Below the pieces are notes generated by a model. That model did no database searches, was not told the origin of the DNA, and worked only from the letters and a program-made list of their open reading frames with translations. 64,000 nucleotides of DNA from Corallococcus coralloides DSM 2259 (lineage in GTDB: Bacteria > Myxococcota > Myxococcia > Myxococcales > Myxococcaceae): positions 5,642,001 to 5,706,000 of the forward strand of contig NC_017030.1 of the NCBI RefSeq assembly GCF_000255295.1, given 5' to 3'. The translations under genes were made by a program, and so were the position numbers. Position 1 is the stretch's first letter, and every line of letters begins with the position of its first letter. Positions 12,801-19,384 of the stretch are shown here, piece after piece.

Positions 12801-12972
12801 GCATCCGGAACAGCCGTGGCAGGGGCTCGTGCGGCACGGGCTGGAGGTGCTGCCCGTGCCCGGCAACCATCAGACGATGATCGAACCGCCGAACGTCGAG
12901 ACCATGGCGCGGCACCTGTCCGAGTGCATGCGGCGCATCGAGGATGCCGTGGCCCGAAGCTCGGTCGCATAG
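889..12972 (+). CDS. Four-module non-ribosomal peptide synthetase, A-PCP-(C-A-PCP)x3-TE
   Basis: A 4027-residue assembly line for a small peptide, starting directly with an adenylation domain. Approximate domains: A1 20-510, PCP1 530-600 (GGQSLLA), C1 615-1040 (HHIVSDG near 742), A2 1055-1555, PCP2 around 1599 (GGHSLLA), C2 (HHIVSDG near 1785), A3 2100-2605, PCP3 around 2648, C3 (near 2834), A4 3150-3650, PCP4 around 3698, and thioesterase 3755-4027 with GLSMGG (Ser near 3840), a LDTPGPG Asp region and GNHQTM His. Condensation domains look LCL-type (SFAQxRLWFL), and no epimerase or methyltransferase domain is visible. Aligning by eye to the GrsA specificity positions gives DAFFLGCAFK (A1), DAFFLGAAYK (A2 and A3, identical) and DAFFVGGTFK (A4), all resembling codes for branched aliphatic residues (Val/Ile/Leu). 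The product is inferred to be a four-residue hydrophobic peptide released by the TE as an acid or a ring. No MbtH, transporter or tailoring gene lies alongside. Start ATG has only a weak AGGGG upstream. Confidence 0.96.
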   Translation: MTDTVDAPVSSRALAPRNIADAFEAQAALHPHAVAVRCDGQQLTYAELDARANRLAGWLKARGVGRARPQVGVCLPRSVDLIVTLIGILKAGGAYVPLDPEYPSERLALMATDSRVRIIVTHAGLESRLPSGDWHTLRLDADAGQVAGVSDRPVACDIVEDDLAYVIFTSGSTGRPKGVCVPHRGVLRMVLDPGYAHLGPDEVLLQLSPVAFDASTFELWGALLNGGILAVFSPGASALDELGDFLRAERVTTAFLTTGLFNTMVDRGLPGTETLRQLLTGGEVMSLPHARRALELLPQVHLVNCYGPTENSAFTSCQTVRAPLGSGPVPIGHAISGTRMYVLDAQGGELPVGAVGELYTGGSGVAWGYWERPDLTAERFLPDPFSTEPGARMYRTGDLVRRLDDGAVDFVGRGDQQVKVRGFRIEPGEIEAALRLHASVQQAVVMVREDVPGDRRLVAYVTASEPLKAPVLRTHLKGLLPAHMLPSAIVVLDEMPLAASGKVERKSLPDPRDHAGAAEDFVAPETALEQTIARVWADVLRVGAVSATAHFFELGGQSLLATQAIGRLCDELQRPVTLRSLFAHPVLRDFAAALETAAPTAERAEAPIPPCADAAREQLSFAQQRLWFLDQWMPGSALYSLPFAFRLEGPLEPALLEQALQAVVDRHEALRTTFPGEGTARQHVAANVSVTLERAVTGSGEETLACMQREAERPFDLSRGPLFRALLIREAEQRHVLVLNLHHIVSDGWSFGVLYQELSTAYRAQDLAPLPIQYPDYAAWQRQWLQGDVLQRELGFWQRQLADVPHVLELPTDRPRPAVQRFEGAIHRFTLPASLRRALEGLARREGATLFMALLTGFQVLLSRYSGQRDFVVGTPIANRTRKELEGLIGFFVNTLPIRARFEGRPSFVQLLGQVRDDALGAYAHQHLPFEKLVDALQVERDPSRTPLLQVLFALQNAPASQLQLPDVTVTPLTLDTRTSKFDLFLALEESSDGLVGTLEYATALFDAATIVRMADHFHRLLEGALHQPDAAIEVLPWLSEAERHQALVAWNDTARTYPREASLVRAFSAQVAARPDAIAVRHGSDVLTYAELDARANQVAWALKARGVGRDAPRVGVCLPRSIDLVVSLVAILKAGGAYVPLDPDYPADRLAFMATDARLVAVVTASALADHVPAGPWTVLRLDALPNGLERHAPPDACTGDDLAHIIYTSGSTGRPKGVCIPHRGVARLVLNPDFIQLRPEDRIAQTSTVAFDASTFELWSALLNGATLVLLSKEEVIEPTVLARRVREEGITVLFLTTALLNHVARTDPSLLKGLRWLLFGGEAADPACIRAILAHSTPEHLVNAYGPTENSAYSTWFSPKHVELNAVAVPIGRPVSNSTAYVFDSHLHPVAPGIVGELFVGGDGLAWGYWERPELTATAFIPHPFTSIPGARLYRTGDLVRQRHDGAFDFVGRRDHQVKVRGFRIEPGEIEAVLRQHPAVREALVLVREDSPGDKRLVAYVTFREVVTAQDLRAHAQGSLPSHMVPSAFVLLDALPMTPNGKVDRRALPVPEGEVPTLSGARPLTALEQTLSAIWCTVLNLPHIPVDANFFDLGGHSLLATQIVSRASQVLGIPIPVRTLFEFPTIEGMARALEGRMQDASGPVPALQPWHGEGPPPLSFAQERLWFLNQLHSDRSAYNMPMVLRLEGALDVDTLERALQALVDRHESLRTVFPGEGVPVQRILPQLPVSLRRVEASSRDEAEALLRDDAETPFDLAEGPLFRTLLVREDAEHHVLLLNLHHIVSDGWSMGVLYRELSAEYSARVQGESLQLPSMSVQYADYAAWQRQWLQGEVLQRQLDFWKQQLADAPHVLELPTDRPRPAVQQFNGTSFRFTLPSALRQALEALGRQEGATLFMTLLTGFQLLLSRYSGQRDFLVGTPIANRTREEVEGLIGFFVNTLPLRAHLRDGASFREVLRQVRDRALGAYAHQELPFEKLVEELHVERSLSHGPLVQVMFALQNAPGTLPRLPGIQVQAVELPLQTSKFDLSLMLEETRDGLSGVLEYATALFDADTIERMADHLHRLLEGVLRQPDAALDALPWLSEAERHQVLVAWNDTARPYPREASLVQAFNAQVAAHPDAFAVRHGSDVLTYAELDARANQVAWALKAQGVGRDAPRVGVCLPRSIDLVVSLVAILKAGGAYVPLDPDYPADRLSFMATDAMLVAIVTGEEVADHVPEGPWTVLRLDALPAALERHAPPDACTGDDLAHIIYTSGSTGRPKGVCIPHRGVARLVLNPDFIQLRPEDRIAQTSTVAFDASTFELWSALLNGATLVLLSKEEVIEPSVLARRVREEGITVLFLTTALLNHVARTDPSLLKGLRWLLFGGEAADPDCIRAILAHSTPKHLVNAYGPTENSAYSTWFSPTHVEPDAVTVPIGRPVSNSTAYVLDSHLHPVAPGIVGDLFVGGDGLAWGYWERPDLTATAFIPHPFASTPGARLYRTGDLVRQRHDGAFDFVGRRDHQVKVRGFRIEPGEIEAVLRQHPAVREALVLVREDSPGDKRLVAYVTFRDTVMTSDLRSHVQGSLPSHMVPSAFVLLDALPMTPNGKVDRRALPVPEGEAAPTAGTRPLTALEQTLSAIWCAVLNLAHIPVDANFFDLGGHSLLATQIVSRASQVLGIPIPVRTLFEFPTIEGMARALEGRMQDSSGPVPALQPLHREGPLSLSFAQERLWFLNQLHSDRSAYNMPMVLRLEGALDVDAMERALQALVDRHESLRTVFPGEGVPVQRILPQLPVSLRRVEASSRDEAEALLRDDAETPFDLAEGPLFRTLLVREDAEHHVLLLNLHHIVSDGWSMGVLYRELSAEYDARHAGRSSNLAALPVQYADFAARQRQWLQGDVLQRQLDFWKQQLADVPHVLALPTDHPRPAVQQFAGSTHAFTLPRTVLDALEGLGRQEGATLFMTLMAGFQLLLSRYSGQRDFIVGTPIANRTREEVEGLIGFFVNTLPLRAHLRDGASFREVLRQVRDRALGAYAHQELPFEKLVEELHVERALSHGPLVQAMFTLQNAPGAPPQLPGLQVQVLELQTPTAKFDLTLDLTETPEGLRGTFEYATSLFEPRTLERMADHFRRILEGALRQPDVAIHGLPWLSEAERQQVLTAWNDTGRPYPRDASLVRTFEAQVATRPDAIAVRHGPQVLTYAELDARANQLAWTLKAQGVGPEAPRVGVCLPRSIDLIVSLVAILKAGGAYVPLDPDYPADRLALMISDAKVHRIITGTASSIRFSSDSVGCIRIDALEAPAHSGSPYDAARFHPLDPAYLIYTSGSTGRPKGVCVPHQAVMRLVMDPDYISFGPDDRVAQAATVSFDASTFEVWGALLNGATLVLFSKEEILDPLALARGLRDERITAMFLTTSLFNHVTRLEPTAFNSLSTLVVGGEALDPACVNRLLAHGGPRRLVNGYGPTENTTFSTWHLITEPVTGAVPIGRPLSNSTAYVLDAHLHPVAPGIVGELFVGGDGLAWGYWERPELTATAFIPHPFASTPGARLYRTGDLVRQRNDGAFDFVGRRDHQVKVRGFRIEPGEIEAVLRQHPAVREALVLVREDSPGDKRLVAYVTFRDAVTAQDLRAHVQGSLPSHMVPSAFVLLEALPLNANGKVDRRALPRPSDSTDTVEADVPPRTPLEQQIADIWAEVLGRKVISVTASFFDLGGHSLLAAQLVSRLSEHFSFKVPLQVLFQSPTVAALAQWIQAKLTPDAPVATQGPTLPEGIVQLQQGRSDLPPLWCMHPVGGTVFCYQDLVRALGPERTVYGFQAPGVNGECPPLASIEALASHHLGALLQWQPQGPYYFVGLSMGGTIVYEMAQRMRELGIPPALLVFLDTPGPGQMPTQFEDDAALLAAVFGADTPALAERLRSLPPHEQMKEVLRQAREGATVPESYSLRDLEIFLDVWKAHMRALFSYEPKPYGGSATYLKAQVHVPPHPLHPEQPWQGLVRHGLEVLPVPGNHQTMIEPPNVETMARHLSECMRRIEDAVARSSVA
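3994..10287 (+). repeat. Tandem module duplication inside the NRPS gene, period 3147 bp
   Basis: The phrase CTGCCCTGGCT(C/G)TCCGAAGC occurs at 3994, 7141 and 10288, exactly 3147 bases (1049 codons) apart, marking the junction into A2, A3 and A4. Between the first two units, stretches of well over 100 bases differ at only a few positions (for example 4481-4680 against 7628-7827), including the whole A-domain specificity region. The third unit is clearly related but diverged in its A domain. This indicates recent duplication or gene conversion of a complete A-PCP-C unit. Confidence 0.9.
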
Positions 12973-13076
12973 CGGCCCGAGGAGCCCCCGGCGGCATGTC
13001 CGGTGAGCGGACGGCCGGGGGGCGAGGCAGTGCAGGACCGGAAGGACTGGGAGCGCCTGGGCGTACTAGCGCCTCC

Positions 13077-14948
13077 ATGACCAACACCATTCGACGCGCC
13101 TTCGCGGCGCTGCTGACGCTGACGTGTCTCGGGGCGCTCTCCGCCCAGGCCGCCACGGGTGTGCAGGGCCCCGTGCCGCCGGCCTTCCAGAATCGCTTGA
13201 TGGTGGGCCTCTTCGAAGAGGCCGGCCAGAACTGGATGCGGGACAGCAACGTGCCGTGGGACGCGCGCTACCGCTACTTCACCAAGGGCTGGGCGGACAA
13301 CTGGGGCTACGGCGCCCGCGACGGCAGCTGGGCCGCCAGCTTCTTCACGGAGACGAAGGCGCAGGGCTACGTCCCCGTCGTCACCTACTACCAGCTCTTC
13401 GGTGAGCCGGGCGGCGGCGAGCAGCAGACGCTCGCGAAGCTGAAGAACGCCTCCACCATGCGCTCCTACTTCGAGGACGTGAAGCTGCTCCTCCAGCGCG
13501 CCAAGAGCTTTGGCAGCCCGGTCATCCTCCACGTGGAGCCGGACGCGGTGGGCTTCCTCCAGTTCCAGACGGCCTCCAACCCCAACGCTCCCGCGGCCAT
13601 CGCCTCCTCGGGGATGCCGGAGCTCGCGGGCCTGCCCAACACCGTCGCCGGATGGAGCCTGGCGTTCCTCCAGCTGCGCAAGGCCGTGGGCGCGAACAAC
13701 GTCGTGCTGGGCCTGCACATCTCCGCGTGGGCCAGCGGCAAGGACATCGCGTTCAACTCGCTGACGGATCCGCTCCAGCCGGAGGTGGACAAGGTCGTCA
13801 ACTTCCTCAAGCCGCTGGGCCTGGGCACCAACGTCACCGGCGCCACCTATGACGTGATCGTGGGCGATCCGCTGGACCGCGACGCGGACTTCTACCGGCT
13901 CACGCAGGGCGCGGATCACACGTGGGACATGAGCGACTCCGCGTCCCTCACGTCGCGCTCGTACAACCGCTATGCGGAGTGGCTGCGCCTCTGGAACCAG
14001 ACCTCCGGCAAGCGCTGGATGCTGTGGCAGATCCCGCTGGGCAACTCCAACCACCTCAACATCAACAACGGCGGCGGGCCGCGCCAGGGCTACAAGGACA
14101 ACCGCACCGAGTACTTCTTCGGCGCGAGCGGTGACGCGCACCGGCGCAAGTTCGCCAACGTGGGCGTCGTCGCCCTGATGTACGGCGCGGGCGCGGGCGG
14201 CCAGAGCTCCTACCAGAACGACCAGGGCACCGACGGCCAGCCGTACCTGAAGCAGCGCGCGGGCGCGTTCCTCAACGCGGGCGGACTGAGCCTGCCCGCG
14301 GCCGGCACCACGCTCCCGCCCCCGGGCGGCGGCGGCTCCACCGACGGAGGCACCGTGGACGCCGGCACCCCGCCGGTCGACGCGGGCACTCCCGACGGCG
14401 GCACGCGCCCCGATGGTGGCACCGACGGCGGTGTGGACGGCGGCACGCGTCCGGACGCCGGCACCGACGGCGGCACCGGCTCCTCCGACGCGGGCACTCC
14501 GGCCGATCCGTCGAAGTACGGCTTTGAATCCAGCGCGCAGGGCTGGACCGCCAGCGGCGCCGCGCTGTCGGTCGTGAGCAGCACCACGGCCAAGGCCTAC
14601 GCGGGCATTCATTCGCTGGCCGTGCCCTTCAACGGCACGTCCGGCAACGGCACCGTGGCCGTGTCCAACGCGGCCGTGCCGTCCGGCAAGACGGTGACGT
14701 TCCAGCTGTGGCTGCCCACTGGCAGCAAGATCACCGGCGTCCAGCCCTACGCCCTGGAAGGCGCCTCCGCGAACTGGCGCTGGACGGGCAACTGGATTCC
14801 CGTGGGCAGCCTCAAGGCCGGCGCGTGGAATGCCATCACCGTGAAGCTGCCCTCCGGCTCCACCACCCCGCTGTACCAGTTGGGCGTGGAGTTCCAGACG
14901 ACGGGCACGTGGAAGGGCATGGTCTACCTCGACGCCGTCAGCTGGTAG
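13077..14948 (+). CDS. Secreted protein with catalytic-like N-domain, DGG linker and C-terminal carbohydrate-binding-like domain
   Basis: A 623-residue exported protein. The ATG at 13077 was chosen because a typical signal peptide follows (TNTIRRAF, a hydrophobic run, then SAQA with cleavage near residue 25); the open frame extends far upstream but only as an overlap with the NRPS. Residues about 30-410 form an unidentified globular domain with motifs VILHVEPDAVGFLQ, GLHISAWASGKDIAF, DVIVGDPLDRDADF and RWMLWQIPLGNSNH, suggestive of a barrel-type glycoside hydrolase though no family is assigned. Residues about 417-478 are a low-complexity linker of repeated Asp-Gly-Gly-Thr units. The last 140 residues, starting YGFESSAQGW and ending GMVYLDAVSW, resemble a galactose-binding-like carbohydrate-binding module. 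Transcribed in the same direction as the NRPS, 104 bases downstream, but not obviously related to it. Confidence 0.7.
   Translation: MTNTIRRAFAALLTLTCLGALSAQAATGVQGPVPPAFQNRLMVGLFEEAGQNWMRDSNVPWDARYRYFTKGWADNWGYGARDGSWAASFFTETKAQGYVPVVTYYQLFGEPGGGEQQTLAKLKNASTMRSYFEDVKLLLQRAKSFGSPVILHVEPDAVGFLQFQTASNPNAPAAIASSGMPELAGLPNTVAGWSLAFLQLRKAVGANNVVLGLHISAWASGKDIAFNSLTDPLQPEVDKVVNFLKPLGLGTNVTGATYDVIVGDPLDRDADFYRLTQGADHTWDMSDSASLTSRSYNRYAEWLRLWNQTSGKRWMLWQIPLGNSNHLNINNGGGPRQGYKDNRTEYFFGASGDAHRRKFANVGVVALMYGAGAGGQSSYQNDQGTDGQPYLKQRAGAFLNAGGLSLPAAGTTLPPPGGGGSTDGGTVDAGTPPVDAGTPDGGTRPDGGTDGGVDGGTRPDAGTDGGTGSSDAGTPADPSKYGFESSAQGWTASGAALSVVSSTTAKAYAGIHSLAVPFNGTSGNGTVAVSNAAVPSGKTVTFQLWLPTGSKITGVQPYALEGASANWRWTGNWIPVGSLKAGAWNAITVKLPSGSTTPLYQLGVEFQTTGTWKGMVYLDAVSW
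14325..14510 (+). repeat. DGG/DAGT low-complexity linker repeats
   Basis: Imperfect short repeats encoding variations of DGGT, DAGTP and RPDGGTDGG. They separate the N-terminal domain of the secreted protein from its carbohydrate-binding-like domain. Linkers of this composition are common in myxobacterial secreted proteins. Confidence 0.75.
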
Positions 14949-15016
14949 TCCAAGCAGTTCCCGGTCTCGCGGGCGCGTGCAACCGCCCGCGGGACCGACG
15001 TAGGGTAGCGGCCCCC

Positions 15017-16144
15017 GTGAGCCCCCTGCCCTCCGCCGTTCCCGCCTCCCGCGAGCGCGTGCGCGCCATCGACTGGCTGCGCGGCCTCTCCGTCCTCTTC
15101 ATGATCCAGACCCATGCGCTCGTGCTGCTCACCCCCGAGCTGCGCAAGAGCGTGTGGACCGGGCGGCTGCTCAAGGTGGACGGGCTGGTGGCCCCCGCGT
15201 TCATCTTCTCCGCCGGGTTCGCGCTGGCGCTGCTCATGGTGCGCAGCGCCGCCGCGGGCGTGCTGAACGAGCGCGTGCGCCGCAACCTGCGCCGCATCAC
15301 GGAGGTGTTCGCCGTCGCCGCGCTCGTCAACTGGGTGTGGTTCCCCATCCGAACCGAACCTGTGTGGCTCTTGCGCCTGGACATCCTCCACTGCGTGGGG
15401 CTGTGCCTGCTGCTCACCCTGCCCATGGCCGCGCTGCTGGCCTCACGTCCGCGCGTGCTCGCGGGCACCGCGTTCGTCCTGGCGATGGTGGCGTTCGCGC
15501 TGGCGCCCTTCAGCGACTCCGCGGGCGAGCCCTGGGCGTCGTTCCTGCGCAAGTCCAACTGGGCCCCCTTCCCGCTGGTGCCATGGGTGGGCTTCGCGTG
15601 GCTGGGCGCCTTCGCGGGCTGCATCGCGGGGGCGTGGGGCCGCAAGGGACTGGCCCGGGCCCTGGGCTTCCTCATCGCGCTGGGGCTTGTGGGCACGCTG
15701 ATGCCGGGCGTGCTCAACAACCTCTACCCGCCGCACCGCTTCTTCGTCACCAACCCGTCCAACTCCGCCACCCGCTTCATGTGGGTCTGCGCGGTGCTGC
15801 TCGTGATGCTGTGGGTGGAGGGGCGGATGGCGCCGGACGCGAAGCCTTCGCGCGCGCGCCGCTTCCTGGAAGTCTTTGGCACCGCGTCGCTGTCCGCGTA
15901 CTTCTTCCACGAGATGCTGCTGTACTACCGCGTCTTCGGCGTCTTCTCGTTCCAGAAGCTGTGGGGCGACTCCAGCGGGTGGCTGAAGTACGCCGGCCTG
16001 CTCGCGCTGCTCATCGCGTGCACGTTCGTGCTGTGCCTCGCGTGGGATCCGGTGGAGCGCGCGGTGAAGAAGGCCTTCGCGCGCGCCGGACAGTGGCTGC
16101 TCAGTGCGCCGCGCTGGCTGCGGCCTGTTCGAAGGCGCGGATGA
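15017..16144 (+). CDS. Membrane acyltransferase-like protein (HGSNAT/DUF1624 type)
   Basis: A 375-residue polytopic membrane protein. It opens with [23 protein letters not shown], matching the R-x-x-A-x-D-x-x-R-G and nearby His signature of the heparan-alpha-glucosaminide N-acetyltransferase / DUF1624 acyltransferase families, in which acyl groups are moved across or at the membrane onto sugars. About nine or ten hydrophobic segments follow, and the tail is Arg-rich and cytoplasmic-looking. The GTG at 15017 was selected because the family signature begins 13 residues later; upstream of it the frame overlaps the previous gene. Its 3' end runs 44 bases into the convergent VOC gene. The substrate is unknown. 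Confidence 0.72.
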   Translation: MSPLPSAVPASRERVRAIDWLRGLSVLFMIQTHALVLLTPELRKSVWTGRLLKVDGLVAPAFIFSAGFALALLMVRSAAAGVLNERVRRNLRRITEVFAVAALVNWVWFPIRTEPVWLLRLDILHCVGLCLLLTLPMAALLASRPRVLAGTAFVLAMVAFALAPFSDSAGEPWASFLRKSNWAPFPLVPWVGFAWLGAFAGCIAGAWGRKGLARALGFLIALGLVGTLMPGVLNNLYPPHRFFVTNPSNSATRFMWVCAVLLVMLWVEGRMAPDAKPSRARRFLEVFGTASLSAYFFHEMLLYYRVFGVFSFQKLWGDSSGWLKYAGLLALLIACTFVLCLAWDPVERAVKKAFARAGQWLLSAPRWLRPVRRRG

Positions 16145-16592
16145 TCTCCGGCGGGGCCTGCACCAGTTCGATGAGGACGCCCTCGCCGCTCAGCGGGAAC
16201 TGATCGCTGGCCTTCGGGTGGATGAAACACACGTCGAAGCCCGCCGCGCCCTTGCGGATGCCGCCGGGCGTGAAGCGCATGCCCTGCCCTTCCAGCCACT
16301 TGACGGCCACCGCCAGGTCATCCACCCACAGCCCCACGTGGTTGAGCGCCGGGTCGTGCACCTTGGGACGGCCGTCGGGATTGACGGGCTGCATCAAGTC
16401 CACCTCCACCTTGAAGGGGCCCGCGCCCGCCACGACGATGTCCTCGTCCACGTTCTCCTTCTCGCTGCGGTAGGTGCCGTGGGCCGTCAGGCCCAGCGTG
16501 TCCACCCACAGCTTGCGCAGGGCGCCCTTGTCGAGCCCTCCGATGGCGATCTGCTGGATGCCCAGAATCCGGAACGGTCGTGTCGTCTCCAT
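16101..16592 (-). CDS. VOC-superfamily (glyoxalase-fold) protein, methylmalonyl-CoA epimerase-like
   Basis: A 163-residue protein with two beta-alpha-beta-beta-beta halves typical of the vicinal oxygen chelate fold. Probable metal ligands are Q in GIQQIAI, E in FKVEVDL, H in LNHVGLWV and E in VLIELVQ. The segment [10 protein letters not shown] followed by GVLIELVQ resembles methylmalonyl-CoA epimerases and related lyases, but the first ligand position is Gln rather than His, and an insertion precedes GVLIEL, so the exact reaction is uncertain. Start ATG at 16592 gives [13 protein letters not shown]. The gene converges on, and overlaps, the acyltransferase-like gene at its 3' end. Confidence 0.75.
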   Translation of the reverse strand: METTRPFRILGIQQIAIGGLDKGALRKLWVDTLGLTAHGTYRSEKENVDEDIVVAGAGPFKVEVDLMQPVNPDGRPKVHDPALNHVGLWVDDLAVAVKWLEGQGMRFTPGGIRKGAAGFDVCFIHPKASDQFPLSGEGVLIELVQAPPEIIRAFEQAAASAAH

Positions 16593-16736
16593 GGCCGGGG
16601 ACCGTCGCAAAAGGGGTCCCCCCACGCAAGCGCGGCCCACGTCCGGGCCCGGGAAAAATTCACCAGATAAACCCATTCCGGAGGTCGGCCGTTTCCAGGG
16701 GCACGCTGACTTCCTCCCGTCGTCCCGGAGCCGCCC

Positions 16737-18563
16737 ATGTCCCCGTTCTTCTCGAAGCGCCGCGTGTCCTTCGTCAGTGGTGCCCTCCTCTGCGCCAGCC
16801 TCGTGAGCGCGTGCTCTTCGAGGGAGCCCGCGCAGGGCAGCATGTCGGCGCACGCCGAGCTCAAGCCGCAGGCCATGGCGACCACCCAGAGCGTCCCCAA
16901 GGACGCCGACGAGCGCTTTGCCCGCCCCATGCCTCCGCCCCCCTCCACCCCGGCCGCGGCCCCGGCCGCTAAGAAGCGCGGTGACGTCGCCGCCGCGCCC
17001 GCGCCCATGATGGTCGAGGAGCGTGAGGCTTCCGATGCCCTGGCGGCGGCGGAGCCGGCCATGCGGCGCCCCCCGCCGGCGAAGGCCGCCATGACCATGG
17101 GCGCGGCGACGGGCGCCCTCGGTGGAGCCCCGGCTCCGATCCAGCAGCCCCTGGAAAAGCGCAAGCTGGAGATGGATGGCGACAAGGGCGTCGCCGAGGG
17201 CGGCAACGTCTTCGAGACCTACAAGGCCAACGCCTTCACCGAGACGGCGAAGGACAACCTGTCCACCTTCGCGGCGGACGTGGACACGGCCTCCTACTCC
17301 ATGGCGCGGCGCTACCTGCAGCAGGGCCAGCTGCCGCCCACCCACGCAGTGCGCGTGGAGGAGTTCGTCAACTACTTCAAGTACCGCTACACCCCGCCGG
17401 AGGAAGGCGCCTTCACGGTGCACCTGGAGGGCGCGCCCTCGCCCTTCAATCAGCGCCGCCAGTTCGTGCGCGTGGGCGTGCAGGGCAAGGTCGTCTCCAA
17501 GTCGCAGCGCAAGCCCGCGCACCTGGTGTTCCTGGTGGACACCAGCGGCTCCATGGCGTCGTCGGACAAGCTGCCGCTGGCCATTGAATCCATCAAGGTC
17601 GCGGTGAAGAACCTCAATGAGAACGACACCGTGGCGCTCGTCACCTACGCGGGCTCCACTCGGGACGTGCTGGCCCCCACGCCCGCCACGGACGTGAAGA
17701 AGATCCACGCGGCGCTGGACACGCTGGTCGCGGGCGGCGGCACGGCCATGGGCTCCGGCATGGAGACGGCCTACAAGCACGCGGTGAAGAAGGCCGCGGG
17801 CGGCGTGGTGTCCCGCGTGGTGGTGCTCACGGACGGCGACGCCAACATCGGCCCCAACCTCACCCCCAAGGCCATGCTGGCCAGCATCGAGAAGTACGTG
17901 GCCGAGGGCGTCACGCTCACCACGGTGGGCTTCGGCATGGGCAACTACCACGACTCGCTGATGGAGCAGCTGGCCGACAAGGGCAACGGCAACAGCTTCT
18001 ACGTGGACAGCATGAAGGAGGCGCGCAAGGTCTTCGAGACGCAGCTGACCGGCACGCTGGAGGTCATCGCGAAGGACGTGAAGTTCCAGGTGGAGTTCAA
18101 CCCCAAGGCCGTCAGCCGCTACCGCCTGATGGGCTACGAGAACCGCGACATCGCGGACAAGGACTTCCGCGACGACAAGGTGGACGCGGGCGAGATTGGC
18201 GCGGGCCACACCGTGACGGCGCTCTACGAGGTGGAGCTCACCGGCGAGGCGCAGGACCTGGCCACCGTGCGCATCCGCGCCAAGGCGCCCAACGGGACGG
18301 AGGCCAGGGAGCAGGCCTTCCCGCTCACCCGCGCCAACCTGAAGCCGTCCATGGACGCCGCCTCCAGTGACTTCCGCTTCGCCGTCGCCGTGGCCGCCAC
18401 CGCGGACATCCTCCGCGCCGCGCCCGCCGCCGAGGGCTGGAGCCTGGCCACCACGCAGAAGCTGGCGGAGGGCGCCGTGGGCGGCGACTCCGACCGCACC
18501 GAGTTTGTCCGTCTCATCGGCCAGGCCCGCGCGCTGACGACCGCGTCGGCCAGCGGCCGCTGA
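16737..18563 (+). CDS. VWFA-domain lipoprotein of the YfbK family
   Basis: A 608-residue surface or periplasmic protein. The signal peptide ends in LVSAC (lipobox Cys near residue 22), followed by a long Pro/Ala-rich linker (about 30-150). The conserved YfbK N-terminal region follows ([19 protein letters not shown]...DVDTASYS, about 160-260). A von Willebrand factor A domain (about 265-430) has an intact MIDAS motif DTSGSM, a conserved Thr (GGGTAMGSG) and [10 protein letters not shown]. The C-terminal region (about 440-600) matches the DUF3520-like tail. Such proteins bind divalent metal and partner proteins at the envelope; the role here is unknown. The ATG has a GGAG ribosome site seven bases upstream. 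A strong hairpin terminator follows the stop. Confidence 0.9.
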   Translation: MSPFFSKRRVSFVSGALLCASLVSACSSREPAQGSMSAHAELKPQAMATTQSVPKDADERFARPMPPPPSTPAAAPAAKKRGDVAAAPAPMMVEEREASDALAAAEPAMRRPPPAKAAMTMGAATGALGGAPAPIQQPLEKRKLEMDGDKGVAEGGNVFETYKANAFTETAKDNLSTFAADVDTASYSMARRYLQQGQLPPTHAVRVEEFVNYFKYRYTPPEEGAFTVHLEGAPSPFNQRRQFVRVGVQGKVVSKSQRKPAHLVFLVDTSGSMASSDKLPLAIESIKVAVKNLNENDTVALVTYAGSTRDVLAPTPATDVKKIHAALDTLVAGGGTAMGSGMETAYKHAVKKAAGGVVSRVVVLTDGDANIGPNLTPKAMLASIEKYVAEGVTLTTVGFGMGNYHDSLMEQLADKGNGNSFYVDSMKEARKVFETQLTGTLEVIAKDVKFQVEFNPKAVSRYRLMGYENRDIADKDFRDDKVDAGEIGAGHTVTALYEVELTGEAQDLATVRIRAKAPNGTEAREQAFPLTRANLKPSMDAASSDFRFAVAVAATADILRAAPAAEGWSLATTQKLAEGAVGGDSDRTEFVRLIGQARALTTASASGR

Positions 18564-18610
18564 GAGCAGCACCCAGCACGACGCACCGGGGAACGCGCAG
18601 CAAGGGGGGC

Positions 18611-18655
18611 TCTGCCCGCCACCGGGGATGTACCGGTGGCGGGCAGGGCTTTTTT
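18611..18655 (+). terminator. Rho-independent terminator after the VWFA gene
   Basis: A 14-bp perfect inverted repeat (CTGCCCGCCACCGG / CCGGTGGCGGGCAG) with a 7-base loop is followed directly by a run of six T. It lies 47 bases after the stop of the VWFA gene and just before the convergent lipoprotein gene. Confidence 0.9.
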
Positions 18656-18665
18656 CAGGGGTGCT

Positions 18666-19262
18666 TCAGATGACGGTGATGACGGGGGGCGTGGTGGTGG
18701 TGAAGAAGTCGGTGAAGCTCCCGAACCAGTAGGTCCCCGACTTGTTGTTGATCTTGCACGCCTTGGTGCCGGAGACGCTCAGGTTGGTCCCGGTGGTGCT
18801 GATGCTGCCCGTGAGGATGCTGCCCGTCATGTAGTCGCAGTAGATGTCCGCGTTGCGCGTGGTGGAGAGCGTCGTGGGGTCCACGGCGCGCACGGCCATG
18901 ATGTTGGCGGCCGAGCCGGTCCACCCGTTGCGCATCACGAAGCCCACCGCGAGCCCCAGATTCGAGCCGACGAGGGACACGGTGCCAGGCGCGCTCAGCG
19001 GAACGCTCTGGATGACCTGCGACGCGCCCGTCGTCAGGGTGCAACTGGCGCCGCCCGTGCGGGTCAACACGACTTCGTACTGCGGCGGCGAGGTGGTGAT
19101 CTGCACCGTGGACACGGAGTAGTCACAGCCCTGCGAGGACGCCGTGGTCAGCCGCGCGCTCTGCTGCGCGAGCTCCGCGCCGTCCTCCTGCTCCGGGCCG
19201 CCACAGGCGGAGAGCACGAGGGCGGAGCCCAGGCACACCACGGACGTCAGCTTGTTCATCAT
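18666..19262 (-). CDS. Small secreted lipoprotein, paralogue family member 1
   Basis: A 198-residue predicted lipoprotein with signal peptide ending LVLSAC. The mature part starts with Gln/Glu/Asp-rich sequence, then QGCDYSV, a PPQYEVVLTR motif, SCTL, a central beta-strand-like region with GLAVGF, a DPTTLS..R segment, GT.LSVSGTK, and a Thr/Phe-rich end (FTDFFTTTTPP). The same order of motifs occurs in the two paralogues on the far side of the expansin gene. The fold looks all-beta and secreted; no known family is recognised. An AAAGGAA ribosome site precedes a double ATG (19262 or 19259). Confidence 0.75.
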   Translation of the reverse strand: MMNKLTSVVCLGSALVLSACGGPEQEDGAELAQQSARLTTASSQGCDYSVSTVQITTSPPQYEVVLTRTGGASCTLTTGASQVIQSVPLSAPGTVSLVGSNLGLAVGFVMRNGWTGSAANIMAVRAVDPTTLSTTRNADIYCDYMTGSILTGSISTTGTNLSVSGTKACKINNKSGTYWFGSFTDFFTTTTPPVITVI

Positions 19263-19351
19263 GGGAATTCCTTTCCTTTTTTGGGGAGGGGGAAGGCCCG
19301 AACGCTAACAAGCCTGTCTGACGGAACCAATACGCGGAGTCCTGTCTGTCC

Positions 19352-19377
19352 TTGACGCGGAGCGACGCGTGTATAAT
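19352..19377 (+). promoter_or_regulatory. Sigma70-like promoter placing the start point at the expansin ATG
   Basis: TTGACG (19352-19357) and a perfect TATAAT (19372-19377) are separated by 14 bases, shorter than usual. A start point 7 to 8 bases after the -10 box would fall at or beside the ATG at 19385, giving a leaderless transcript. No ribosome site is seen before that ATG, which agrees with this. The short spacer lowers confidence. Confidence 0.45.
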
Positions 19378-19384
19378 GCGCGGT

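Noticed and set aside
12090..13076. Long N-terminal extension of the secreted protein overlapping the NRPS thioesterase
   Set aside because: The extension overlaps a recognised domain in another frame, and a proper signal peptide begins at 13077.
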